Shown: positions 25,681 through 34,458 of the stretch, piece by piece
Position numbering within the stretch: position 1 is the stretch's first letter
Layout: every line of letters begins with the position of its first letter
NCBI GenBank assembly: GCA_934700615.1
Contig: CAKUXR010000018.1
Location: 1 to 64,000, forward strand
Length of the DNA stretch: 64,000 nucleotides
Source: an uncultured Bacteroidales bacterium
GTDB lineage: Bacteria > Bacteroidota > Bacteroidia > Bacteroidales > UBA932
Direction of reading: 5' to 3'
Translations under genes and position numbers: made by a program
The notes under the pieces: model-generated
What the model saw: only the letters and a program-made list of their open reading frames with translations
Told to the model about the DNA's origin: nothing
The model's database searches: none

Positions 25681-27810
25681 ATGAAACAAATCTATGTCGA
25701 TTATATAGCCGGTCTTCTCGGCGTGAAGGACTGGCAGGTAGAGAACTGTGCGACGCTTTTCGAGGAAGGCTGCACGATACCGTTCATCAGCCGTTACAGA
25801 AAAGAACGCACAGGCGGTCTGGATGACGAGCAGGTCGCGAACATCCGCCATTGGACAGACGTATTCGTCGAAATGGAGAAGCGCAAAGCCTCGATTCTCG
25901 CGACCATCGAATCTCAGCAGAAGCTGACACCGGAATTGCGTGCCGCAATCGAGAACTGTGTCAATGCCAATGAGTTGGAGGATTTGTATCTCCCGTTCAG
26001 GCCGAAGCGAAGAACCAGGGCCACAATAGCGAAAGAGGCCGGACTGGAGCCGCTTGCCGACAAGATGTATGAGGTCAATGTCAGGAATCTGGACGCTGAG
26101 GCGGCCAAGTTCGTGAATGACAAGGTCGCTGACATTGATGCTGCCCTTGCTGGTGCCAGAGATATCATTGCCGAGCGACTGAGCGAGTCTGCGAAGGTCA
26201 GGGAAACTCTCAGGGGTATTTTCCGAACGAGGAGGGTAGTTTCGAAGGCTACCAAGTCCGGACGCGAAAGTGCCGATGCCCAGAAGTTCCAGGGATATTT
26301 CGACTATTCCGAGCCGCTTTCACGTATAGCTGCGCACCGTCTTCTTGCCATGCTCAGGGGAGAAGAAGCGGGATGGCTTTCAGTGAAGATCGATGCTGAT
26401 GCCGAGAAGTGCGGCAATAAGCTTTACTATGACTTTTGTCAGGAGAGACGTTATCCGGCAGGCAAACTTGCTGAACAGATAAGGATGGCTGTGGATGATG
26501 CCTACAAGCGTCTTCTCGAGCCTTCCATCACCACTGAAATCCTTAAGGAGGCCAAGCAGAAGGCAGATCAGGATTCCATCGTGGTCTTCGGAGAAAACCT
26601 CAAGCAGTTGCTTCTCGCATCTCCCGTGGGGCAGAAGAGGACAATGGCAATCGACCCTGGATTCAGGAACGGCTGCAAGATAGTCTGTCTGGATGAGAAC
26701 GGGGAACTTGTCCACCATGAGATTGTGTACCCTCATCCTCCTAAGAATGAGAAGATCAAGGCCATTTCTTCAGTTTCGTCAATGCTGGAGAAGTATGGCA
26801 TCCAGGCTATTGCGATAGGAAACGGTACGGCAAGCCGCGAGACTGAGGAGTTCATAAAGAGGGTTCCTCTTCCTGACGGCTGCAAGGTGTTCGTGGTGAG
26901 TGAGGACGGCGCGTCCATCTACTCGGCTTCGGATGTTGCCCGCGAGGAATTCCCGGATGAGGATGTTACCGTGAGGGGAGCGGTATCTATCGGACGACGT
27001 CTCATGGACCCTCTTGCCGAACTTGTGAAAATCGACCCGAAGTCCCTCGGTGTAGGCCAGTATCAGTATGATGTCGATCAGGCTCTGCTTAAGGAGAAAT
27101 TGGACAATACCGTCGAGAGTTGTGTCAATACTGTCGGCGTAAACCTCAATACTGCAAGCACTTATCTTCTGAGTTATGTTTCCGGTATCGGACCGGCCCT
27201 TGCGAAAAGCATTGTCAAGACACGTTCTGACAAGGGTGGTTTCCGTTCCAGGAAGGAACTGCTGAAAGTCCCGCGTCTTGGAGAGAAGGCTTTCGAGCAG
27301 TGCGCCGGATTCTTGAGGATACCTGATGCGGAGAATCCTCTCGACAATTCAGCTGTCCATCCGGAGTGTTATCATATTGTGGACAGGATGGCTGCTGATT
27401 TGGGCGTATCCGCAAGAGAACTGGTCGGCAATGCGCAGATGTGCTCCGGCATCAAGCCTGAGAAATATGTGGAGGGAGATTTCGGCCTTCCTACTGTCAA
27501 TGATATATTGAAGGAACTTGCCAAGCCGGGCCGTGACCCGCGTGAGGCGGCCCAGGAGTTCTCGTTTGCTGAGGATATCCATGAAATCGAAGACCTTCAT
27601 GAGGGAATGGAAATCCCTGGCATCGTCACGAACATCACTGCCTTCGGTGCCTTTGTGGATGTAGGTGTCCATGAAAACGGACTTATCCACGTTTCCCAGA
27701 TGGGAAGGCGTGGCGACAAGGTGACATTGAAACTTCACCAGCATGTGACGGTCAGGGTCATCGGTGTCGATCTCGACCGAAAACGCATCTCGCTGAGACT
27801 CGTGAAATAG
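25681..27810 (+). CDS. tex: Tex family RNA-binding transcription accessory protein
   Basis: A 709-residue Tex/YhgF protein, the bacterial relative of eukaryotic Spt6. Domains in order: an N-terminal helical region with FISRYRKERTGGLDDEQ, a YqgF-like RNase H fold (AIDPGFRNGCK, residues about 320-450), helix-hairpin-helix motifs (about 490-560), and a C-terminal S1 RNA-binding domain (about 635-708, GIVTNITAFGAFVDVG). I chose ATG 25681; a start at 25636 adds 15 residues. It lies 49 bases after the ClC gene and is followed by a terminator. Confidence 0.93.
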   Translation: MKQIYVDYIAGLLGVKDWQVENCATLFEEGCTIPFISRYRKERTGGLDDEQVANIRHWTDVFVEMEKRKASILATIESQQKLTPELRAAIENCVNANELEDLYLPFRPKRRTRATIAKEAGLEPLADKMYEVNVRNLDAEAAKFVNDKVADIDAALAGARDIIAERLSESAKVRETLRGIFRTRRVVSKATKSGRESADAQKFQGYFDYSEPLSRIAAHRLLAMLRGEEAGWLSVKIDADAEKCGNKLYYDFCQERRYPAGKLAEQIRMAVDDAYKRLLEPSITTEILKEAKQKADQDSIVVFGENLKQLLLASPVGQKRTMAIDPGFRNGCKIVCLDENGELVHHEIVYPHPPKNEKIKAISSVSSMLEKYGIQAIAIGNGTASRETEEFIKRVPLPDGCKVFVVSEDGASIYSASDVAREEFPDEDVTVRGAVSIGRRLMDPLAELVKIDPKSLGVGQYQYDVDQALLKEKLDNTVESCVNTVGVNLNTASTYLLSYVSGIGPALAKSIVKTRSDKGGFRSRKELLKVPRLGEKAFEQCAGFLRIPDAENPLDNSAVHPECYHIVDRMAADLGVSARELVGNAQMCSGIKPEKYVEGDFGLPTVNDILKELAKPGRDPREAAQEFSFAEDIHEIEDLHEGMEIPGIVTNITAFGAFVDVGVHENGLIHVSQMGRRGDKVTLKLHQHVTVRVIGVDLDRKRISLRLVK

Positions 27811-27830
27811 TCTGATACATATGTGATTAG

Positions 27831-27853
27831 CCCTCCCTTAGCGGAGGGTTTTT
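27831..27853 (+). terminator. Terminator of tex
   Basis: CCCTCC at 27831-27836 and GGAGGG at 27843-27848 form a short GC stem followed by TTTTTG and more T residues. It lies 20 bases after the tex stop. Confidence 0.85.
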
Positions 27854-27969
27854 GTTTTTCTGATGTGAGTCAGGGACATGTGCAGAGAGTCTGATGCAAA
27901 TGAAGAAAAGACAGAAAAGCGGGCAGTTTATTTATAAAAGATAAGGTAATTTGTAATATTTCCTTTCGA

Positions 27970-28004
27970 TTTGTTCGTAATTCTCGTTTAAAATGTTATT
28001 TTTG
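27970..28004 (+). promoter_or_regulatory. Promoter of the EamA exporter gene
   Basis: TATTTTTG at 27997-28004 matches TAnnTTTG. TTTG at 27970-27973 is 23 bases upstream, slightly longer than the usual 19-21. The start codon is 25 bases downstream. Confidence 0.55.
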
Positions 28005-28029
28005 CAAGAGGATAATAAAAATTAATCAG

Positions 28030-28962
28030 ATGGAATCTGCAAAAAAAATAAGTGGTGGCAAGTTGGTTTCAGTATATTTGCTGTCCTTGCTTTCAGTCGT
28101 ATTATGGGGAATGTCATATCTTTGGAGTGATAGGCTCCTGGCGATAGGAATCCCTGTCGAATACATAGTATTCGTCAGAATCTTCATTGCAGGTCTGGTT
28201 TTGCTGGGAGTTGCCGTAATTACGGGAAAGGATATAGCCATGAAGAAGAAGGATGTCCCTTATTTCCTTCTGATTGCGTTTTTCGAACCGTTCATTTATT
28301 TCGTATGTGAGACTTACGGAATCCGGTTTACGGAATCTCCGACCATCAGCGCATTGATCATTGCAGCCACCCCGATTTTCTCGGTTATGGTAGGCGTTCT
28401 TGTGTTCAAGGAGAAGTTCTCGGTATTCAATATGTTCGGCATTCTCATATGCCTTGGCGGTATCGTCATGGTTACACTTTCTGCCGGCGGTATAGGCGAC
28501 AAGTTCATTTTCGGAATTATCCTGCTTGTAATCGCGGTTCTGGCTGAGGTTGGCCACGCATCTTTCACTAAAGTACTTGCAAGCAATTATTCGCCTATCG
28601 TAATCGTGATGTATCAGTTCCTCATAGGTGCATTATATCTCTTCCCGCTTTTCCTTACGTCAGGAATCAGGAATTTCGATGCAAGTGTCTATCTTTCATG
28701 GGAAGTATGGGAACCGATACTCTGTCTGGCAGTCCTATGCTCAAGCCTTGCGTTCGGCTTGTGGGCAAACACCATCAAGTGTCTCGGCGTTGCCAAGTCC
28801 AGCATCTTCTTGTCAGCAATCCCTGTATTCACAGCGTTGGAGTGCTGGATTCTCGGACATGAAATGCTCACTCCTCTGCAGTGGACAGGTATCATAGTCT
28901 CATGCGTCGGAGTGGTCATGTCACAGTACGTGTTCAAGAAACCGTTATGCCATAAAAAATAA
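28030..28962 (+). CDS. EamA/DMT family transporter
   Basis: A 310-residue inner-membrane protein with about ten hydrophobic segments arranged as two repeated EamA halves (residues about 14-150 and 158-300). Members export amino acids or metabolites; the substrate here is unknown. The C-terminus is basic (KKPLCHKK). It follows a clear promoter. Its final 18 bases overlap the end of the convergent dihydroorotase gene. Confidence 0.88.
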   Translation: MESAKKISGGKLVSVYLLSLLSVVLWGMSYLWSDRLLAIGIPVEYIVFVRIFIAGLVLLGVAVITGKDIAMKKKDVPYFLLIAFFEPFIYFVCETYGIRFTESPTISALIIAATPIFSVMVGVLVFKEKFSVFNMFGILICLGGIVMVTLSAGGIGDKFIFGIILLVIAVLAEVGHASFTKVLASNYSPIVIVMYQFLIGALYLFPLFLTSGIRNFDASVYLSWEVWEPILCLAVLCSSLAFGLWANTIKCLGVAKSSIFLSAIPVFTALECWILGHEMLTPLQWTGIIVSCVGVVMSQYVFKKPLCHKK

Positions 28963-30381
28963 CGGTTCCCCGAGAGGTTTGTCTTCAATCAGCCGGCCTT
29001 CGGCCACGACATGTTTTCCGTTCAGGAAAACGTCTATAGCCATGCCTTTCAGTCTGGCACCTTCGTATGGCGTCCAGCCGCATTTGTAGGCAGCTCCTGC
29101 TGCACCCATATCTGATTCTCCTACAGTAAATTCCTTGTCAATGTCGATGACCAGGATGTCCGCCGCGTTGCCTTCTTTCAGCGCTCCGCGGCCCTTGATT
29201 CCGAACATTGACGCAACCTTCTCCGACATTGCCGATGCAATGACATTGAGAGGAATCTCCTCCTCGTCAGCTATAGTCAGCAGAACTGAAAGTTCCTGCT
29301 GTATTGACGGCATGCCTGAAGGACACGTCAGATATGGACGTTTCTTTTCTTCGGCGAGGTGAGGAGCGTGGTCGGAGCCGATCGTGTCAATGACACCCTC
29401 TTTCAATGCCTGTCTCAATGCTGCCCGGTCACTTCCTTTCTTTATTGCCGGATTGCACTTCACTTTGCTTCCGAGACGGTCGTAATCCTCGTCGCAGAAC
29501 CAAAGATAATTTGCTGATGTCTCGGCAGTTATCTCAGGATTATATTTCTTGGCCGTACGAATCATCTCCACTTCCTCGGCTGTGGTCACATGGCAGACAT
29601 GGAGCTTGGTTCCGTATTTCATGGCCATTTCCAATGCCTTTATCGTGCTGCGGATGCATGCCTGTCTGCTGCGGATCTCCTCATGGGCCTTCATCGGTAT
29701 GTCCTCTCCGAACATTTCCTTGGCCTTTTCCAGATTTGCCTTGATTATGGACTCGTCTTCGCTGTGGATCAACACTCTTGCGTCCTTGAGGCTGAACAGC
29801 TCTTCGAGGGTGTTGCCTTTGTCCACGAGCATGTTTCCGGTGGAGGAACCCATGAAGACTTTGACGCCTGCGAACATTGACTTGTCTTCTTCCGTCCATC
29901 TGCTGATGTCCTCGGCATTTTCATTGTCCGCGCCGATGTGGAATCCCCAGTTCGCGTAGCACCTTCCCTCAGCAAGCCGGCATTTCTCCTTGATGCGGCC
30001 GAGGCTTGTGGCAGGAGGATTGTTGTTAGGCATGTCAATGAAAGACGTTATCCCTCCGAGCAGGGCAGCCTTGGACTCGCTGTTCATGTCTGCCTTCTGA
30101 GTCATTCCTGGCTCTCTGAAATGGACATGGGCGTCGATGCCGCCTGCCATCAGGACCTTTCCTTTCACATCCATGACCTCAGTATCCGGATAATCTTCAA
30201 GTATTCTTTGTGTCAATGTGTCTGTGGCGATACTTGTGCCGTTGTAATCGACGGCACCGTTGTCATTGACCTTCCATATTTTCTCTATGCGCTCTCCTTT
30301 AATCAGAAGCGCCCCTTGCCTCACCTCTTGGGCTGTGGCAAGGGACGCTCCTGACAGAAGAATTCTTCTGTCCGTATTCAT
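28945..30381 (-). CDS. pyrC: Dihydroorotase
   Basis: A 478-residue amidohydrolase of the longer dihydroorotase class, catalysing the third step of de novo pyrimidine synthesis. The metal ligands HVH (His85, His87) lie in AHVHFREPG, the carboxylated lysine is in GVKVFMG, and GSDHAPH carries the catalytic aspartate. The insert near residues 40-65 is common in Bacteroidota versions. It is the third gene of a minus-strand unit, 4 bases after the glycosyltransferase. Allantoinase is the main alternative, but nothing nearby supports purine breakdown. Confidence 0.88.
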   Translation of the reverse strand: MNTDRRILLSGASLATAQEVRQGALLIKGERIEKIWKVNDNGAVDYNGTSIATDTLTQRILEDYPDTEVMDVKGKVLMAGGIDAHVHFREPGMTQKADMNSESKAALLGGITSFIDMPNNNPPATSLGRIKEKCRLAEGRCYANWGFHIGADNENAEDISRWTEEDKSMFAGVKVFMGSSTGNMLVDKGNTLEELFSLKDARVLIHSEDESIIKANLEKAKEMFGEDIPMKAHEEIRSRQACIRSTIKALEMAMKYGTKLHVCHVTTAEEVEMIRTAKKYNPEITAETSANYLWFCDEDYDRLGSKVKCNPAIKKGSDRAALRQALKEGVIDTIGSDHAPHLAEEKKRPYLTCPSGMPSIQQELSVLLTIADEEEIPLNVIASAMSEKVASMFGIKGRGALKEGNAADILVIDIDKEFTVGESDMGAAGAAYKCGWTPYEGARLKGMAIDVFLNGKHVVAEGRLIEDKPLGEPLFFMA

Positions 30382-30385
30382 GTGT

Positions 30386-31111
30386 TTATGCTTTCGGTTT
30401 TAACTTCCTGAATCTCAGTTTCATGACGCCCCAGAATGCCTCTCCGAAAATGCCACCGCTCATCTTGGATGTGCCGGCTTTGCGGTTTACGAAGATTATA
30501 GGCACCTCAGTAATCTTGAATCCGAGTTTGTAGGTCGTGTATTTCATCTCGATTTGGAATCCGTAGCCTTTCATCTCGACTTTGTCCAGGTCGATGGTCC
30601 TGAGCACCTTGTTGCTGTAGCATTTGAAGCCGGCGGTGCAGTCATAGACTTTCATTCCGAGGACAGTTCTTACATAAACTGAAGCGTAGTAGGACATTAT
30701 GATTCGTCCTATAGGCCAGTTTATGACGCTGATTCCGTCGCAGTATCTTGAACCGATGGCCAGGTCAGCCCCGTCTTTGCAGGCCTGATAAAGTCTTGGC
30801 AAGTCTTCAGGATTGTGCGAGAAATCCGCATCCATCTCGAATGTATAGTCATATCCCTTGTCGATAGACCATTTGAATCCGGTGATGTAAGCTGTTCCAA
30901 GGCCCAGCTTTCCCGGACGCTCTATCATATGGAGCCTTTCCGGGAATTCCTGCTGGAGTCTTTTGACGATGGCTGCGGTCCCGTCAGGGGATCCGTCATC
31001 GATGATGAGAATGTCAAACCCTCCGTCGAGAGAGAAAACTTTCCGAATGATGTTTTCGATGTTTTCTTTCTCGTTGTACGTCGGGATAATGACGATTTTT
31101 CTGTCTTCCAT
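30386..31111 (-). CDS. Polyprenol-phosphate mannosyl/glucosyltransferase (GT2, DPM1-like)
   Basis: A 241-residue family 2 glycosyltransferase. IIPTYNEKENIE at the N-terminus, IIDDGSPDGT, and the metal-binding MDADFSHNPE (DxD) match polyprenol monophosphomannose synthases of the DPM1 single-domain type. No C-terminal membrane helices are present. It moves a sugar from a nucleotide donor to a polyprenyl phosphate on the inner membrane. It lies 5 bases downstream of the tricorn-like protease and 4 bases upstream of pyrC. Confidence 0.88.
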   Translation of the reverse strand: MEDRKIVIIPTYNEKENIENIIRKVFSLDGGFDILIIDDGSPDGTAAIVKRLQQEFPERLHMIERPGKLGLGTAYITGFKWSIDKGYDYTFEMDADFSHNPEDLPRLYQACKDGADLAIGSRYCDGISVINWPIGRIIMSYYASVYVRTVLGMKVYDCTAGFKCYSNKVLRTIDLDKVEMKGYGFQIEMKYTTYKLGFKITEVPIIFVNRKAGTSKMSGGIFGEAFWGVMKLRFRKLKPKA

Positions 31112-31116
31112 ATAAA

Positions 31117-34100
31117 TTATTTTTTGGATGCTTCGGAAAGCATTTCCTTGACAGCTGCCTCGAGCTGTTTGTCCTCGCCCTTCAGGACGGATACAGGATC
31201 ATTGTAAACCAGAATATCAGGTTCTACCTGATGGTTCTCGTTGTACTGTTCTTCCTTGAGGCACCATGCGCCGACCTGAGGTATACCGAAGATAATCTGA
31301 GAATTGATCTGGTTCTCCCACCATACGGCTGTCATGGTTCCAGGTACAGGCGATCCGATGATCTTGCCGATGCCGAGTGCCTGGTAAGCGTATGGGAATC
31401 CGCATGCGTCAGAGTAGTTGTCTTCACAAGTGAGGACGCATGAAGGTTTTGTCCATTTGCTGTAAGGATCGGTTCCGATATAACGGCCTCTTGGCCTGTA
31501 TTCTACATATGCCTTGCCAGAGAGGAATGTCACGAGGTCATCGTGCAGCCATCCGCCTCCGTTGTGTCGTGTGTCCACGATGAGGGCTTCTGTTGTGCGG
31601 TACTTGCCGAGAGCCTTTGAGTAAACGTTCCTGAAGCTAGGGGAGTTCATGCCTTCGACGTGTACGTATCCGATCTTTCCTCCGGAGAGTTCAGCAACCT
31701 TGGCCTCGCGCTGTCTGATCCAGCGGTTATACATGAGCCCTGCATCTGAGAATGAAGGCTCCACGAATACTTCCACTTCCTTCTTGCCGCCTTTCTTGAT
31801 GATTACCGAAGTCTTCTTGCCTGCCTTTCCTGTAAGGAACTGGTACCAGTCTTCGCCTGCCTTGATTTCTTTTCCGTCAATGCTTGCGATGATGTCACCT
31901 TCCTTAATCTCAGGATATGCGATGGAGAGAGCTCCGTCAGGGAGTACTTCCTTGACCTTCAGACCGTCACCTGCATAGTCTTCATCGTAGAGTACGCCGA
32001 GCTGGCCCATGTTCAGGCCGCTTCTGTACTGATAACGTCCGCCGGTGTGGGATGCGTTCAGTTCACCGAGAATTTCAGAAAGGAGTTCCTGGAAATCGAA
32101 GTTGTTGTTAATATAAGGGAGGAACTGCGAGTAGTTCTCCTTGTAGTAGTTCCAGTCAACTCCGTGAAGCTCAGGATCGTAGAATTTCTCCTTGACCTGT
32201 TTCCACATGTGGTCGAACATGTATTCGCGCTCTGCTTTAGGCTTGAACTCATATTCTCCAGCGTAGCTGATATTCTTGGTCTCGCCTCCGTTTACGCCGA
32301 TCTTGCTGATGCCGAATCCTGATGCGATATAGATGTATTTTCCGTCAGATGATGGAATGATGGCTCCTGCTACACCTTTCTTGAGGACTTTGACGTTGCC
32401 TTCCTTGGTGTCTTTCACGCAGAGGTCATATCCGCTCTCAAGTCTTGTTTCATAGAACAGTTTCTTTCCGTCTTCTGTGAGATAGTGGTCGCCGAGTCTG
32501 CCGGAGAAGCTTGTGAGTCTGAATATTCTGTCAGCCCTGTTTGCAAGGTCGAGCTTGAGTTTCTCGCTCTTCTTGGATGCTGTGCTGTCCTTCTTCTCTT
32601 CTTTCTTCTCTTCTTTGGCTGCCTTCTTGTCTTCAGCGGTAAGAAGTTTTGCAATTTCATCGTCTTCCTTGTCTCTGAAGAATTCGGTCATTGCCTTCGC
32701 GTCGAAGAACATGATATAAACGTCATTTTCTGCGCCCCAGCTTCCGTGGCTTCTGTAACCGTCTCTGTCTGACTGCCATACCATAGCCTTTCCGCCGAGA
32801 GCCCATCTGAATGCACCGTCGTTGTAGCCGCTTTCAGTGAGGTTCGTAACTTCTTTCGTGTCAATGTCAACGAGTGCGATGTCCACGTTGTTCCATCCTC
32901 CGTTTGCCTGGTAAGATGAAAGGAGATAGTGGCTGTCCGGACTCCATTCGAATGAAAGGTCGCCGTCGCTGTATGAGTAGTTCACGTCCTTGAGGAGAGA
33001 GATGGTCTTGCCTCCCTTCGTAGGCTTGATCACGAGCTCGGTCCTGTCGCGGAGGAATGCCACATATTTTCCGTCAGGTGATACCTGTGGCTGGAAACAT
33101 GTCTCGCCTTCGTCAGAGAACAATTCCTCCTTGAAGTCGTTTGCGTATGTGAAGTACTTGTCTTCCTTGTTCACGAGTGAAGAACGCCAGATTCCCCAGT
33201 GCCCGTCCCTTTCGGCTGAGTAGTAGATTGTCCTTCCGTCAGAAGAGAAGCTTACGTTTCTTTCCTGTGTGGCCGTGTTGGTGATTCTCTTTGTTGTCTT
33301 GTAGTCTGCCGATGTCACGAATACGTCACCTCTGAGCACGATGGCTATTTCTTTCTGGCTAGGAGCGACTGACATTGATGTGGCTCCTGCTGCGATGGTG
33401 AGTCTTTCGATGTCTCTTTCGTCCTGGTCTGAGAATACGGTGATTTCCACTTTCTTAGGCTCCTGTCCCTCTTTCATGGTGTAGATTTCACCATTATAAG
33501 AGTATGCCAATGTTCCGTTGTCAGCAACTGACAGATATCTGACAGGGTTCTTGGTTTCGAAAGTAAGCTGGACAGGTTTTTCAGGAGCGCTTACGGAACT
33601 CTTGAATACATTGATGGTGGTTCCGTTCTGCTCGCTGAGATAGTAGAATGTGTCTCCGTCTGCTGCGAATACAGGGTTCCTGTCTTCTCCGATGTAGGTT
33701 GTGAGCTTCTTGAAAGTTCCGTTCTCATTGATGCTCAGTTTGCCGGAGTTGTCGTTTCCCTTGTACATCCATATGTCACGTGTCACGGCAGACGTGTGAT
33801 GCTTTCTGAGTGCATCCTCATATCCTTTCAGGTCCTCGTAGAGGATTGTGCCGTTCTTGTTGATTGTCAATGCTGATATAGGGAGTGAGGTGACTCTTAC
33901 CGGTCTGGCGCCGTTGATGTCGGTGTAATATAGTTGTGCGTCTCCAGGATATCCGTCATATGTCACATCCTGCTGGATGTTGGCTGTGAACAGGACTTTT
34001 CCGTCAGGAAGAACGGCCTGCAGAGTCTCGTGTCCCGGGTGGAAAGTGAGCCTCTTTGGAGTGCCGCCCTCGCATGAGGTTATGAAGATGTCCCTGCTCT

Positions 34101-34359
34101 TCTCTCTGTAAGATGTGAATACGATGTTCTTTCCGTCAGCTGTCCACTTCGGATTCGAGTCGTATGCAGGATTTGTGGTAATCTGCAATGCTCGTCCGCC
34201 TGCGGCAGGTACGACGAAAATGTCTCCTTTGTAGCTGAACGCGATTTTGGTTCCGTCAGGAGAAATGCTGTTTGACCGGATCCATTTAGGAGTTTCCTGA
34301 CCTGAAGCAAATCCCGCTGATAGCGTAATGGCTAGTGCCAATGAAAGTAATTTCTTCAT
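31117..34359 (-). CDS. Tricorn-like periplasmic protease with PDZ and S41 domains
   Basis: A 1080-residue exported protease. After a signal peptide (about residues 1-20) come WD40/PD40 beta-propeller repeats (about 25-570, repeated SPDGK motifs), a lysine and glutamate rich linker (about 575-600), a helical core domain, a PDZ domain (about 760-850), and an S41 tail-specific protease domain. The likely nucleophile is Ser983 in NYSDACG, preceded by IVDTRHNGGG. It belongs to the tricorn protease family and would trim peptides in the periplasm. I chose ATG 34359 (MKKLLSLAL) over 34368. First gene of the unit with the glycosyltransferase and pyrC. Confidence 0.9.
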   Translation of the reverse strand: MKKLLSLALAITLSAGFASGQETPKWIRSNSISPDGTKIAFSYKGDIFVVPAAGGRALQITTNPAYDSNPKWTADGKNIVFTSYREKSRDIFITSCEGGTPKRLTFHPGHETLQAVLPDGKVLFTANIQQDVTYDGYPGDAQLYYTDINGARPVRVTSLPISALTINKNGTILYEDLKGYEDALRKHHTSAVTRDIWMYKGNDNSGKLSINENGTFKKLTTYIGEDRNPVFAADGDTFYYLSEQNGTTINVFKSSVSAPEKPVQLTFETKNPVRYLSVADNGTLAYSYNGEIYTMKEGQEPKKVEITVFSDQDERDIERLTIAAGATSMSVAPSQKEIAIVLRGDVFVTSADYKTTKRITNTATQERNVSFSSDGRTIYYSAERDGHWGIWRSSLVNKEDKYFTYANDFKEELFSDEGETCFQPQVSPDGKYVAFLRDRTELVIKPTKGGKTISLLKDVNYSYSDGDLSFEWSPDSHYLLSSYQANGGWNNVDIALVDIDTKEVTNLTESGYNDGAFRWALGGKAMVWQSDRDGYRSHGSWGAENDVYIMFFDAKAMTEFFRDKEDDEIAKLLTAEDKKAAKEEKKEEKKDSTASKKSEKLKLDLANRADRIFRLTSFSGRLGDHYLTEDGKKLFYETRLESGYDLCVKDTKEGNVKVLKKGVAGAIIPSSDGKYIYIASGFGISKIGVNGGETKNISYAGEYEFKPKAEREYMFDHMWKQVKEKFYDPELHGVDWNYYKENYSQFLPYINNNFDFQELLSEILGELNASHTGGRYQYRSGLNMGQLGVLYDEDYAGDGLKVKEVLPDGALSIAYPEIKEGDIIASIDGKEIKAGEDWYQFLTGKAGKKTSVIIKKGGKKEVEVFVEPSFSDAGLMYNRWIRQREAKVAELSGGKIGYVHVEGMNSPSFRNVYSKALGKYRTTEALIVDTRHNGGGWLHDDLVTFLSGKAYVEYRPRGRYIGTDPYSKWTKPSCVLTCEDNYSDACGFPYAYQALGIGKIIGSPVPGTMTAVWWENQINSQIIFGIPQVGAWCLKEEQYNENHQVEPDILVYNDPVSVLKGEDKQLEAAVKEMLSEASKK

Positions 34360-34458
34360 TTTTATCAATTATTTGTGTTGTTCTCCTTTAATTCCGTAAG
34401 GATTCTGGCGGTTTTCCAACCAACATGTAAAAATAAGAAGAAATTTCTGGAATTCCCA

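Noticed and set aside
32485..32772. Antisense frames over the tricorn-like gene rich in Ser, Leu and Phe
   Set aside because: They mirror the Lys/Glu-rich linker of the real protein and have no signal of their own.
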